Source: Sphingomonas sp. AR_OL41 (GTDB lineage: Bacteria; Pseudomonadota; Alphaproteobacteria; Sphingomonadales; Sphingomonadaceae). From it: DNA of 64,000 nucleotides. The stretch covers positions 124,001 through 188,000 of the forward strand of contig NZ_JARYTI010000004.1 of assembly GCF_029911635.1 (NCBI RefSeq), given 5' to 3'. Position 1 is the first letter of the stretch; the number at the start of each line of letters is the position of its first letter. Below the pieces are notes generated by a model. That model saw only the letters and a program-made list of their open reading frames with translations, did no database searches and was not told where the DNA came from. Of this stretch, positions 30,064-38,922 are shown piece after piece. Made by a program: the position numbers and the translations under genes.

Positions 30064-31436
30064 TAAGCTTTCCCGCCTTGCAGACCCGCGACCACCGCCG
30101 CGAGCCCGACTCCGTTTGAACCCTTGATGAGGACCGCGTCCCCCGGCGCGAGCGTCGCGCGCAGCGACGCGAGCGCACTCGCGGCATCGGGCACATGGAC
30201 GAATTCGAGGGCGCCCTCAAGCGCGCTGGCGAGCGGCGCCATCGCTTCACCGACGAGAATGACCCGTTCGACGCCCGAGGCCAGAATCGGTTCGGCCAGC
30301 GCGGCATGATAAGCCGGCCCGGCCGCGCCGAGCTCGCGCATTTCGCCGAGCACGGCGAGCTTGCGCGAGGCCTTTTCGGCGGCGAGCACCGCGAGCGTCG
30401 CGCGCATCGACGATGGGTTGGCGTTATAGCTCTCGTCGATCACCAGCGCCTCGCCGTCGCCGAGCGGCACCGCGAAGCGCGCGCCACGACCGGCCAACCC
30501 GCCCAGTTCGGCCAGCGCCAGCCCGGCCAGCGCGAGATCGCCGCCGACGGCATCGACCGCCGCCAGCACCGCCAGCGCGTTGGAGACCCAGTGCGCGCCG
30601 GGATGGCTGATCGTGAAGCTCAGTTCCCGTGCACCGACCCGCGCGGTGACGAAGGTGCCGCCACTCGGCTGGCGCATCGTCTCGATCGCACGGACATCGG
30701 CGTCAGCGCCCGAGCCGAAGGTAACGATGCGCGCGGCGTAAGGCGTCGCGGCGGCGATCAGCCGGTCGCGGTGCGGGCTGTCGAACGGCACGATCGCGGT
30801 GCCGCCCGGCTCGAGCCCGGCGAAGATCTCGCCCTTGGCATCGGCAATCGCGCTCTCGTCGCGGAAGAAGGCGGTGTGCGCCGGGGCGATGGCGGTGACG
30901 ATCGCGACGTGCGGCCGGACCAGCGCGGTGAGTTGCGTCAACTCGCCGGCATGGTTCATGCCCATTTCGAGCACGGCGAAGCGGCTATCCGCCGGCATGC
31001 GCGCCAGGCTGAGCGGTACGCCGGTATGGTTGTTGTAGCTCTTGACCGAGCGATGCGTGGCGCCCGGCGCGCTGCGATCGAGCGCGGCGAACAGCGCCTC
31101 CTTGGTCCCGGTCTTGCCGACCGACCCGGTGACGCCGACGATCCGCGCCGCGGTGCGTGCACGGGCGGCGCGGGCAAGATCCTCCAGCGCCACTATCGTG
31201 TCGGGGACGAGGACATGCGGATGCGGCGTCGCGCTGCTGACGATCGCCCCGGCCGCGCCGCGATCGAATGCGCCGTCGAGGAAGCGGTGGCCATCGGTCG
31301 CCTCGCCCTTGAGCGCGACGAACAGGTCGCCGGGACCGACCTCACGCGAGTCGAAGGTGACGCCCTCGACCGTGAAGTCGGCGGACGCACGGCCGCCGGT
31401 GGCGGCGGCGATGTCGGCGGCAGTCCAGAGGCTCAC
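30063..31436 (-). CDS. murF: UDP-N-acetylmuramoyl-tripeptide--D-alanyl-D-alanine ligase MurF
   Basis: The Mur ligase that adds D-Ala-D-Ala, 457 residues. It begins [15 protein letters not shown]; the ATP loop is [14 protein letters not shown], and the [13 protein letters not shown] block near the C-terminal domain is typical of MurF. The start is a GTG at 31436, preceded 4 nt away by GGGAGGGG. That Shine-Dalgarno lies in the right arm of a palindromic repeat (31441-31462). Unlike its neighbours it does not overlap the upstream gene: a 124-bp repeat-filled gap separates it from murE. Confidence 0.95.
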   Translation of the reverse strand: MSLWTAADIAAATGGRASADFTVEGVTFDSREVGPGDLFVALKGEATDGHRFLDGAFDRGAAGAIVSSATPHPHVLVPDTIVALEDLARAARARTAARIVGVTGSVGKTGTKEALFAALDRSAPGATHRSVKSYNNHTGVPLSLARMPADSRFAVLEMGMNHAGELTQLTALVRPHVAIVTAIAPAHTAFFRDESAIADAKGEIFAGLEPGGTAIVPFDSPHRDRLIAAATPYAARIVTFGSGADADVRAIETMRQPSGGTFVTARVGARELSFTISHPGAHWVSNALAVLAAVDAVGGDLALAGLALAELGGLAGRGARFAVPLGDGEALVIDESYNANPSSMRATLAVLAAEKASRKLAVLGEMRELGAAGPAYHAALAEPILASGVERVILVGEAMAPLASALEGALEFVHVPDAASALASLRATLAPGDAVLIKGSNGVGLAAVVAGLQGGKA

Positions 31437-31440
31437 TTTT

Positions 31441-31541
31441 CCCCTCCCGACTGCGGGAGGGGTTGGGGGCGGGCGTGAGCGTGAAGCAGGCCGAGCCTGG
31501 GGCGACGCCCCTCCCCTGGCCCCTCCCGCAAGTGGGAGGGG
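31441..31541. repeat. Pair of palindromic repeats between murE and murF
   Basis: Two stem-loops: CCCCTCCCG/CGGGAGGGG at 31441-31462 and CCCCTCCC/GGGAGGGG at 31520-31541, separated by a GC-rich spacer. They resemble the CTCCCC..GGGGAG cores in murD and between hisH and hisA. The first lies 4 nt from the murF start and contains its Shine-Dalgarno. Confidence 0.75.
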
Positions 31542-31560
31542 GACTGGTTCATCGCCTCGC

Positions 31561-32976
31561 TCACGCCGCCATCTCGCGCGCGACGCTAACGTCATCGAAC
31601 GGCAGCACGAGATCGCCGACGATCTGCCCCTGCTCATGGCCCTTGCCGGCGACCAGCACGATATCGTCGGCGCCTGCCGCAGCGATGGCGTGGCCGATCG
31701 CGGCGCGTCGATCGCCGATTTCGGTGGCACCGGGGGCGCCTTCGAGGATCATGGCGCGGATCGTGGCGGGATCTTCGCTGCGCGGATTGTCATCGGTGAC
31801 AATCGCGACATCGGCGCGCGCGGCGGCGATCTTGCCCATTTCGGCGCGCTTGCCCTGGTCGCGGTCGCCGCCCGCGCCGAACACGACGATCAGACGGCCA
31901 CCGGCATGTGGCTTGAGCGCGGCGATCGCCGCCTCGAGCGCGTCGGGTGTGTGAGCGTAGTCGACATAGACCGGCGCGCCGCTGCGCGCGATCACCGCCC
32001 GTTCGAGCCGGCCGCGCACCGGCTGGAGGCGCGCCAGCGCGGCGAGCGTTGCGGCGACGTCGCCGCCGGTCGCGATCACCAGCCCGGCGGCGGTCAGCGC
32101 ATTGGCGACCTGATAGGCGCCGATCAGCGGCAGGTTGACCTTGTGCGTCGTGCCGGCAGCTTCGATCACCAGACCCTGGCCGAGCAAGGTTGGATCGCGC
32201 GACACCAGCCGCAGCGTGTCGCCATGCTCGCCGACGGTGATAAGCCGGTTGCCGCGCTCGCGCGCCAGATCCACGACGCGCGCCGACACCTCGTCATCGG
32301 CCCACACCACCGCCGTGCCGTCGGGCGCCAGCACCTCGGAGAACAGCCGCAGCTTGGCGGTGAAATAGGCAGCCATATCGCCGTGATAATCGAGATGATC
32401 GCGGCTGAGATTGGTGAAGGCGGCGGCGGAAACGCGCAGCCCCTCGGTGCGATATTGCGACAGGCCGTGGCTCGACGCCTCGAACGCGACGTGCGTCACG
32501 CCCTCGCGCGCCAGCCCGGCGACGTTGGAGAGGAAGGTCACGACATCGGGCGTGGTCAGCCCGGTGGTGACGCGGTCGTCGCCGGTGGTCACGCCGAGCG
32601 TGCCGATCGAGGCGGCGTGATAGCCGGCCATGCGCCACAATTGCCGCGTCATCTCGACGGTCGAGGTCTTGCCGTTGGTGCCGGTCACCGCGACCGCGAC
32701 CGCCGGGAAGGGTGCGAAGAACGACGCCGCGAGCCGCGCGAAACGCTCACGCGGGTGAGCGTCGGCGATATGCACCGCGCCGACCACCTGCGCCTGCGGC
32801 CGCGCGACGACGGCGATCGCGCCGGCCGCGATCGCTGCGGGAATGAAATCCTCGCCGTTGACGCGCGTGCCCTCAAAGGCGCCGAACACCGTGCCCGGCG
32901 CCACCTTGCGGTGGTCGATCGCGAAGCCGGTGATGGTCGCGTGCTCGGACCCGCCGGTCAACGCGGAGAGCTTCAT
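31561..32976 (-). CDS. murE: UDP-MurNAc-tripeptide synthetase MurE (meso-DAP type)
   Basis: Adds the third stem residue; 471 residues. ATP loop VTGTNGKTSTVEM, EASSHGLSQYRTEGL, FTNLSRDHLDYHGDM with the carbamylated-lysine region KLRLF, and the specificity motif DDNPRSEDP, which marks meso-diaminopimelate rather than lysine. The ATG at 32976 overlaps the ftsI stop by 4 bp. Confidence 0.96.
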   Translation of the reverse strand: MKLSALTGGSEHATITGFAIDHRKVAPGTVFGAFEGTRVNGEDFIPAAIAAGAIAVVARPQAQVVGAVHIADAHPRERFARLAASFFAPFPAVAVAVTGTNGKTSTVEMTRQLWRMAGYHAASIGTLGVTTGDDRVTTGLTTPDVVTFLSNVAGLAREGVTHVAFEASSHGLSQYRTEGLRVSAAAFTNLSRDHLDYHGDMAAYFTAKLRLFSEVLAPDGTAVVWADDEVSARVVDLARERGNRLITVGEHGDTLRLVSRDPTLLGQGLVIEAAGTTHKVNLPLIGAYQVANALTAAGLVIATGGDVAATLAALARLQPVRGRLERAVIARSGAPVYVDYAHTPDALEAAIAALKPHAGGRLIVVFGAGGDRDQGKRAEMGKIAAARADVAIVTDDNPRSEDPATIRAMILEGAPGATEIGDRRAAIGHAIAAAGADDIVLVAGKGHEQGQIVGDLVLPFDDVSVAREMAA

Positions 32977-34715
32977 TCCTTGCTCGCCATATTCTTGTCT
33001 TTCGCGACGCCCGGCGCCTGCCACAGCATCGGCAGCAACTCGGACACGTCCACGTCGCGCTTGTCGTCGGGCAACACCCCAAGCATCGCGCCGGTCCGCG
33101 CGATGACGCGGTTGACGACCGGCGCCGCGGTCCATGCGGCCGTCGTCAGGCCAAAGGATTCGGCATTGCCGATCGGCGAATCGAGCATCGCGACGACAAC
33201 GTAGCGCGGATGATCCATCGGGAAAGCCCCGGCGAAGGTCGAGACATTGGCTTTCTTCGAATAGCCGCCGACCCCGGCAACCTCTGCCGTGCCGGTCTTG
33301 CCGCCGACGCGGTAGCCCGGCACATCGGCCTTGCGCCCGGTGCCCTTAAGCACGACGAGACGCAACAGCTGGCGTATCCGCGCGCTGGTCGCCTCGGTGA
33401 TCACGCGCCGCCCGGCCGGGGCCGCGCCTGGCGCGACCTTGAGCAGGGTCGTCGGACGCCAGACGCCGCCATTGACCAAAGTCGCATAGGCATTGGCGAG
33501 CTGCAGCGGCGTCACGGCGATGCCATGGCCATAGGCGGTCGTCATCACCGTGGTGCGCGCCCAGAAGCTTGGCCAAAGCGGCCGCGCCTTTTCCTTGAGT
33601 TCGATCTCCGGCTTGGTATCGAAGCCAAGCGCCCGGAACATGCCGGACAGCCGCGCCTGACCGAGCTCGTCGGCGATCCGCGCGGTGGCGATGTTGGATG
33701 AATAGACCAGCGTTTCCGGGATATTGAGCCAGCGGCGCTGCTCGTCGCCGCGATCGTCATGTATGGTGAAGCGGCCGATCTGTAACGGCACCGTCGCGTC
33801 GAAGCGGCGCGCCATCGAGGTCACGACGCCATCGTTGATCGCCGCCGCCATGGTGATCGGCTTGAAAGTCGAACCCAGTTCATAGACCGATTGCGTGACG
33901 TTGTTGCGCAGCGCCTCCGAACTGGTGCCCTTCAGCTTGTTGGGATTGTAGACCGGCAACGAGACCATCGCGATGACCTCGCCGGTATCGACATCCAGCA
34001 CGACACCCGTCGCCGCCTTGGCCTTGAAGTCGACCATCGCGCGGCCGAGTTCGCTCTCGACCGCTGCCTGCACGCGGCTGTCGACCGACAGCGCCAGCGC
34101 GGCACCGCGCACGGGATGGCTCAATTCCTTCTCGAACGCGCGCTCCATGCCGGCGCGTCCGATGACATTAGGATCGCTGTCGGTCGGCGCGACGTAACCG
34201 AGCACATGCGCCGCCAGCGTCGACTGGGGATAGAGCCGCTCGGCCTCCTGCGCAAAGACGATCGCCGGCTCGCCGATGACATGGACACGGTTGACCGTCG
34301 CCGGCGAGGCATGGCGATCGAGATAGGTAAACGGCACGTCGCGCGTCAGCTGGGCGTAATAATAATCCTCGCTCTGCCCCGGCATCGCTTCGGCGAGCTG
34401 GCGCGCGATCTCGTGACGGTCGCCGATCACCTCGTGCGGATGGATGCCGATCGTCCAGGCCGCGATCGTGCGCGCGAGTGGCGACCCGTTGCGATCGACG
34501 ATGTCGCCACGCTGCATCAGCCCGCCGGACAAGGTCGCGGCGTTGGCCGGCGTGCCGAGCAGACCGAGCATCGCGATTCGCGCCGTCACCAGCAGGAAGC
34601 CGGCGCCGATCAGCAGCATCAGCATCATCAACCGCACATGCGCGACGGCGACCAGCGCCTGGCGCTGGCCGCCCATGCGGCGTTGCGGCTGGGGCAGCGC
34701 GATCATCGCGGTCAC
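32973..34715 (-). CDS. ftsI: Septal peptidoglycan transpeptidase FtsI (PBP3)
   Basis: A class B penicillin-binding protein of 580 residues: short cytosolic tail, one membrane helix (VRLMMLMLLIGAGFLLVTARI), a PBP dimer domain and the transpeptidase domain. Catalytic motifs are intact: STFK (ELGSTFKPI), SSN (LVYSSNIA) and KTG (GGKTGTAEV). It cross-links septal glycan made by FtsW. The GTG at 34715 forms a GTGA with the ftsL stop; an in-frame ATG at 34706 is an alternative. Confidence 0.96.
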   Translation of the reverse strand: MTAMIALPQPQRRMGGQRQALVAVAHVRLMMLMLLIGAGFLLVTARIAMLGLLGTPANAATLSGGLMQRGDIVDRNGSPLARTIAAWTIGIHPHEVIGDRHEIARQLAEAMPGQSEDYYYAQLTRDVPFTYLDRHASPATVNRVHVIGEPAIVFAQEAERLYPQSTLAAHVLGYVAPTDSDPNVIGRAGMERAFEKELSHPVRGAALALSVDSRVQAAVESELGRAMVDFKAKAATGVVLDVDTGEVIAMVSLPVYNPNKLKGTSSEALRNNVTQSVYELGSTFKPITMAAAINDGVVTSMARRFDATVPLQIGRFTIHDDRGDEQRRWLNIPETLVYSSNIATARIADELGQARLSGMFRALGFDTKPEIELKEKARPLWPSFWARTTVMTTAYGHGIAVTPLQLANAYATLVNGGVWRPTTLLKVAPGAAPAGRRVITEATSARIRQLLRLVVLKGTGRKADVPGYRVGGKTGTAEVAGVGGYSKKANVSTFAGAFPMDHPRYVVVAMLDSPIGNAESFGLTTAAWTAAPVVNRVIARTGAMLGVLPDDKRDVDVSELLPMLWQAPGVAKDKNMASKE

Positions 34716-35305
34716 CGGGCGGCGCCTCCGGTCTCGGTGCGGGCGCTGCTCATCAGGTCGCCGATGGTCGAGTCGCTGAGCAACTTGCGATCGAGCAGCG
34801 CCACCGCCTGCGCCTTGCTCCGCTGGACCGCGGCGGTGCGCACCTCGCCGACCGGTCCGGCGAGGATCGGTTCAGGTGTTGCGGCGCGCGGCAGGATCCG
34901 CACCGTCGGCGTCACCGCCTGGACGGTGGCGAGCCCGGTCGGCCGCGACGGCACGACCAGCGACGCCATCTGCGTCGTCGGCTGACCGGCGCCGGCCGGG
35001 AGCGGCTGCTGCTGGCGCAGGTCGAGGCTGGCGAGTGCCGCCTCGTCGCTGACATACTGGCCCGAAACCGGCGCGGTGAGGCGCAGCGTGTCGCCGTTCC
35101 ACTGCTCGAGCTGGGCCAGGTTGGCGCGGGTGTCGAACTCGGTTTCCAGCGCGCGGATGTCGCGGTGCGCGGCGGCAATCAGCGCCGTCGTCTTGTCGAG
35201 TTTCTTGCGCTCGGCCGCGACCTGCAACGGCACCAGCAGGAAACCGAGCGCGACCGCGACACTCGCGGCGAACCAGCCAAGACTCTTCCACGCATAAGCA
35301 AGCAT
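34712..35305 (-). CDS. ftsL: Cell division protein FtsL-like
   Basis: A bitopic protein of 197 residues: short N-terminus, a membrane helix (SLGWFAASVAVALGFLLVPLQV) and a heptad-like coiled-coil segment (ERKKLDKTTALIAAAHRDIRALETEF) ending in a WNGDTLRLTAPVSGQY block. This is the expected FtsL plan. About 100 extra residues, rich in proline, alanine and threonine, follow the coiled coil, making it longer than the usual 100-130. Assignment depends largely on position between rsmH and ftsI. The ATG at 35305 or the GTG at 35308 may be used. Confidence 0.78.
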   Translation of the reverse strand: MLAYAWKSLGWFAASVAVALGFLLVPLQVAAERKKLDKTTALIAAAHRDIRALETEFDTRANLAQLEQWNGDTLRLTAPVSGQYVSDEAALASLDLRQQQPLPAGAGQPTTQMASLVVPSRPTGLATVQAVTPTVRILPRAATPEPILAGPVGEVRTAAVQRSKAQAVALLDRKLLSDSTIGDLMSSARTETGGAAR

Positions 35306-36261
35306 CACATCGCTCCCTCAAAAACCCATGCCGGCGCCGCGGTGCGCCGCGCCGTCCGCAACGTCGCCGACCGCGCCCGCGGGTTGCGCGCGACCTCGGC
35401 GTCGCCGGCGCGCACCGCCTTGCCCACCTGTTCGAAACTCGGCGCGGCGAGCGCCACGACATCGGGCAGATGCCGCGAGCCCGCCGGCGTCCCGCCACTG
35501 CGCTCGCGCAGGAAGCGCTTGACCATCCGGTCTTCCAGTGAGTGGAAGGTCACAATGGCAAGGCGACCACCCGGCGCGAGAATGCGCTCGGCGGCGGCGA
35601 GACCATCGGCCAGTTCGCCAAGCTCGCGGTTCACATGAATGCGGATTGCCTGGAAGGCGCGCGTTGCCGGGTCCTTCTTGTCGTGCGGCTTGTAGCCCAG
35701 CGCCTTGCGGATGACGCGCGCCAGCTCGCCGGTCCGCGTGATCGGCCGCGCCGCGACGATCGCCCGCGCGACGCGGCGCGAACGATGCTCCTCGCCATAT
35801 TCGTACAGCACGTCGGCGATCACGCTTTCATCGGCGTGATTGACGAAGTCCGCGGCGCTCTCGCCCTCCTGGCTCATGCGCATGTCGAGCGGACCGTCCG
35901 ACTGGAACGAAAAGCCGCGCTCGGCCTGGTCGAGCTGCATCGACGACACGCCGATATCCATCGTCACGCCATCGACCGGCAGCGCGTCGCGCGCGGCGAG
36001 CTCGCTCTCCATTGCCGAGAAGGGCGTCGGCACCAGCGTCAGCGCGCCATCGCTTTCCGCAACCAACGCCTGGCCGGCAGCGATCGCGTCGGGGTCGCGA
36101 TCGAAAGCGAATACGCAGGCGCCAAGGGAGAGCAGCGCCCGCGTATAGCCCCCGGCGCCGAAGGTCGCATCGACATGGCGCTCGCCGGGGCAGATGGCGA
36201 GCGCATCGACGACTTCATCGAGCAAAACGGGGATATGCGGTTGGGTGACGGGATCGGTCAC
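35305..36261 (-). CDS. rsmH: 16S rRNA (cytosine1402-N4)-methyltransferase RsmH
   Basis: A 318-residue SAM-dependent methyltransferase that modifies C1402 in the 16S decoding centre. [14 protein letters not shown] at the N-terminus, the SAM loop [33 protein letters not shown] and [15 protein letters not shown] near the C-terminus are all diagnostic. The GTG at 36261 overlaps the mraZ stop (GTGA), which fixes the start. Confidence 0.97.
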   Translation of the reverse strand: MTDPVTQPHIPVLLDEVVDALAICPGERHVDATFGAGGYTRALLSLGACVFAFDRDPDAIAAGQALVAESDGALTLVPTPFSAMESELAARDALPVDGVTMDIGVSSMQLDQAERGFSFQSDGPLDMRMSQEGESAADFVNHADESVIADVLYEYGEEHRSRRVARAIVAARPITRTGELARVIRKALGYKPHDKKDPATRAFQAIRIHVNRELGELADGLAAAERILAPGGRLAIVTFHSLEDRMVKRFLRERSGGTPAGSRHLPDVVALAAPSFEQVGKAVRAGDAEVARNPRARSATLRTARRTAAPAWVFEGAM

Positions 36262-36794
36262 AGCACGATCCCCTTTTCTTCGAGCAGATATTCGAGGTTG
36301 TCGCGCATCGTGCCCGACGGCTGGGCGGCAAGCAGCGTTGCGGGGTCCCAGATCTCGAAATGGTCCCACTGGCCATAGAAATAGGCGTATTTGCCGATCC
36401 CGGCCTTCTTCTTGTGGAAGCCGTGCATGATGAAACGACCACTGGGGTCGAACGGCAGGTCCTCGCCATTGGCGACGCGGCGCTTGTAGCCGTAATCGAT
36501 CTCGCCATTGGTGTCGGCATGCGCGGCGTCCCGGGCATTGGCCCGCGCGTTGAGCTCGATTCCCCAGGGGAGGTCATAGCCGACCAGGCAGTCGCCCTGC
36601 GGGTGCACCGCGATGGTGACGCGCATGTCGCCCTCGGGCGAATTGGCGATGATGGTGTTGCGGAGCGAGGCAGGGATGGCAACGCGGAGCTTGTCATCGA
36701 CAAGCTGCAACGCCGCTCCCTTGTAAATGCCCCTTGTCACTGCGCCGATCCCAATGGTCGCGGACACAACGAACCTGCCCCGAAAAGCGACCAT
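36258..36794 (-). CDS. mraZ: Division/cell wall cluster transcriptional regulator MraZ
   Basis: A DNA-binding protein of up to 178 residues made of two AbrB-like (SpoVT) half-domains: [15 protein letters not shown] in the first and [14 protein letters not shown] in the second. MraZ represses its own promoter and so the dcw operon in species studied. It is longer than the usual 140-160; an in-frame GTG at Val10 following GGGGCAGG may be the true start. First gene of the cluster, with a 285-bp upstream region holding a repeat array that may be its operator. Confidence 0.88.
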   Translation of the reverse strand: MVAFRGRFVVSATIGIGAVTRGIYKGAALQLVDDKLRVAIPASLRNTIIANSPEGDMRVTIAVHPQGDCLVGYDLPWGIELNARANARDAAHADTNGEIDYGYKRRVANGEDLPFDPSGRFIMHGFHKKKAGIGKYAYFYGQWDHFEIWDPATLLAAQPSGTMRDNLEYLLEEKGIVL

Positions 36795-36872
36795 CGCCGC
36801 CTTCGAGCGCTGCTTTCACGCAGGCACGTTGAGTCTGCCCCTCAATATTGATGGGCGTAGCGCGGGAGGGTC

Positions 36873-36908
36873 AGGGACACAAGGGGATTAGCGGGGATTT
36901 TAGGGGTT
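36873..36908 (-). promoter_or_regulatory. Candidate MraZ-binding repeat array
   Basis: On the plus strand GGGGAT (36883-36888), GGGGAT (36893-36898) and GGGGTT (36903-36908) recur at an exact 10-bp spacing, with a weaker AGGGAC at 36873. MraZ operators are arrays of G-rich direct repeats at 10-bp spacing. This lies about 80-115 bp upstream of mraZ. The G-rich strand is the non-coding strand here, which is the main doubt. Confidence 0.45.
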
Positions 36909-37079
36909 AGTTTACTATTAGCCTCTATTTCGGGCGGTTTTTGGGATCAGTATTTATACGTGTTCCCAGTCTGTTCGGCTTGTTGAAGGGCGAATCCCGC
37001 GCAAACCCGGGCGAATCCACGATCGTCCCGTGATTTCCCCAAGAATCCCCATGTTCGATTCTCTATGCTCGCGCGCGGA

Positions 37080-37379
37080 TCAGCGCGGCGGGTGCGGTGG
37101 CCGTCCGGCGCTGCCATTGTCGATTGGCGCGCTCGGCGCGACGCCCATATCGGCCAGCGGCTCGCTGGTCGCGGCGGCACCCGGCGCCGCCTGGTTGCCC
37201 GCGACGAGATTGGCGACGACATCGGGGCGCACTCCGCCGGCGACCGCAACCGGCCGATCGCGGTTCGCGGTGCTGTACACCGCGGCGGCGAATAAGATGA
37301 GCAGCAACACCGCAGCGAGGCCGATCATACCGACCTTGACGCGTTGCGACGTCTGGCCCTGGTCCTGTTCGATTATCAT
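37080..37379 (-). CDS. Small single-span membrane protein
   Basis: A 99-residue protein starting MIIEQDQGQTSQRVKVGM, with one membrane helix (IGLAAVLLLILFAAAVYS) and a proline/alanine/glycine-rich periplasmic tail. The family is not recognised. An in-frame ATG at 37406 would add nine residues; neither start has a good ribosome-binding site. It is on the same strand as mraZ, 285 bp upstream, downstream of the cysteine synthase gene. Confidence 0.6.
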   Translation of the reverse strand: MIIEQDQGQTSQRVKVGMIGLAAVLLLILFAAAVYSTANRDRPVAVAGGVRPDVVANLVAGNQAAPGAAATSEPLADMGVAPSAPIDNGSAGRPPHPPR

Positions 37380-37442
37380 CGTCACTGTGGCAGAAATGTA
37401 ACGCATACCGATCGTCTTGTCGATGGCACGTCTCGGCGCGTG

Positions 37443-38435
37443 CTAATCACGCATGAGCCATGGTGGGACGGTAAGGTTTTTTTGCTCAAGCCATGCCCGA
37501 TTGTACAGCGTCGACAGGTAACGAAAGCCGGTATCGCACAGGATCGTCGCGACGCGCGCGCCGGGGCCGATCTGCCGCGCGAGGCGGATCGCACCGGCAA
37601 CGTTGATGCCCGACGAGAGCCCGAGGCACAGTCCTTCTTCCGCAAGAAGTCGGCGGACCCATTCGAGCCCCTCTTCGTCGGAGATGCGGAACTGCGTATC
37701 GATCGGCGCGCCCTCGAGATTGGCGGTGATGCGCCCTTGCCCGATCCCTTCCGCAACAGAACTGCCCTCCGCCTTGAGCTCGCCACAAGCATAATAGGCA
37801 TAAAGTGCTGCGCCGTGCGGATCGCTGAGCGCAATCGTGATCTTCTCGTCTTTGGCCTTGAGCCCGAGACCGACGCCCGCCAGCGTCCCGCCGGTGCCGA
37901 CCGCGCAGGTGAAACCGTCGACCCGGCCATCGAGCTGGGTCCAGATTTCCTCCGCGGTACCGACGATATGGGCGCGGCGATTGGCGATATTATCGAACTG
38001 GTTGGCCCAGATCGCGCCCGGGGTTTCCTCGGCGATACGGCGCGAGGTGTGGACGAAATGCGCCGGGTTCGAATAGGGCGCCGCCGGCACCAGCACGAGC
38101 TCGGCACCGAGCGCGCGTAACGTGTCCATCTTCTCGCGGCTCTGCGTCTCGGGCATGACGATGATCGTCTTGTAGCCCTTGGCATTGCCGACCAGCGCGA
38201 GGCCGATGCCGGTATTGCCCGCCGTCCCCTCGACGATCGTGCCGCCGGGCGCGAGCTGGCCGCGCGCCTCGGCATCCTCGACGATGAACAGGGCGGCGCG
38301 GTCCTTGACCGAGGCGCCGGGGTTGGCGAACTCGCACTTGCCGTAGATCTCGGCGCCGGCCGCCTCGCTTGGCCCCTTGAGCAGCACCAGCGGCGTGTTG
38401 CCAATCAATCCGAGACTGTTGTGAATCGTCGTCAT
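37443..38435 (-). CDS. cysK: Cysteine synthase A
   Basis: A PLP enzyme of 330 residues of the O-acetylserine sulfhydrylase family. GLIGNTPLVLLKGP and NPGASVKDRAALF carry the PLP lysine at about Lys44; VEGTAGNTGIGLALVG is the substrate-binding TSGNT-like loop (here TAGNT), CAVGTGGTLAGVG binds the phosphate, and LSSGINVAGA holds the serine near the pyridine nitrogen. The start at 38435 is chosen from homology; upstream in-frame residues do not look coding. Because of the TAGNT variant and the neighbouring residues, a cysteine-metabolism paralogue cannot be wholly excluded. Confidence 0.85.
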   Translation of the reverse strand: MTTIHNSLGLIGNTPLVLLKGPSEAAGAEIYGKCEFANPGASVKDRAALFIVEDAEARGQLAPGGTIVEGTAGNTGIGLALVGNAKGYKTIIVMPETQSREKMDTLRALGAELVLVPAAPYSNPAHFVHTSRRIAEETPGAIWANQFDNIANRRAHIVGTAEEIWTQLDGRVDGFTCAVGTGGTLAGVGLGLKAKDEKITIALSDPHGAALYAYYACGELKAEGSSVAEGIGQGRITANLEGAPIDTQFRISDEEGLEWVRRLLAEEGLCLGLSSGINVAGAIRLARQIGPGARVATILCDTGFRYLSTLYNRAWLEQKNLTVPPWLMRD

Positions 38436-38513
38436 CGCGGTGACATGGCCCGCAGCACCCGCCGGAGCAAGCAACCGCTGCTGCACCTCGCCCAAGCAGG
38501 CATTGCCACGCGA

Positions 38514-38756
38514 TCAGTCCTGCGTGGTGATATTGGACACCATGTTGGAAAGGTCGCTGGGCGCGGCGCCGTTTTCCGGCCCGGTGGCAGCCGTTTCGTT
38601 GGCGACAGGCGTCGGTGTCTGATTCGGCATCGCCGCGACGATATTGGCGATCGCGGTGGTACGAATCGTTTCCTCGCTGTTGGCGCTCGCCGTCTGCTGG
38701 CTCGAACAACCGGTTGCCGCGAGCACGATTCCCAGACCCATCACCAAGCGCTTCAT
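38514..38756 (-). CDS. Small lipoprotein of unknown function
   Basis: An 80-residue protein with a lipoprotein signal (MKRLVMGLGIVLAATGCSS), Cys17 being the lipidated residue, then a polar, Thr/Ala/Asn-rich tail. The ATG at 38756 lies 7 nt from GGGGAG; an ATG at 38762 is too close to that site. No family recognised. It is 78 bp upstream of the cysteine synthase start. Confidence 0.7.
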   Translation of the reverse strand: MKRLVMGLGIVLAATGCSSQQTASANSEETIRTTAIANIVAAMPNQTPTPVANETAATGPENGAAPSDLSNMVSNITTQD

Positions 38757-38922
38757 TCTCATTCTCCCCACCATCCCGCTCGTGCGGGTCGCGCGCCGCC
38801 ATCGCGCCAAGCGAGCGATAAACGACGGCGAAAGGATGCGATAGCCGCAAAGCCGCGCCGCGCGTCGATCCGCACCGTCTGCTGATCGCGGCTGGAAAGC
38901 GCCAGGCGCGCCCCGGCCACGC

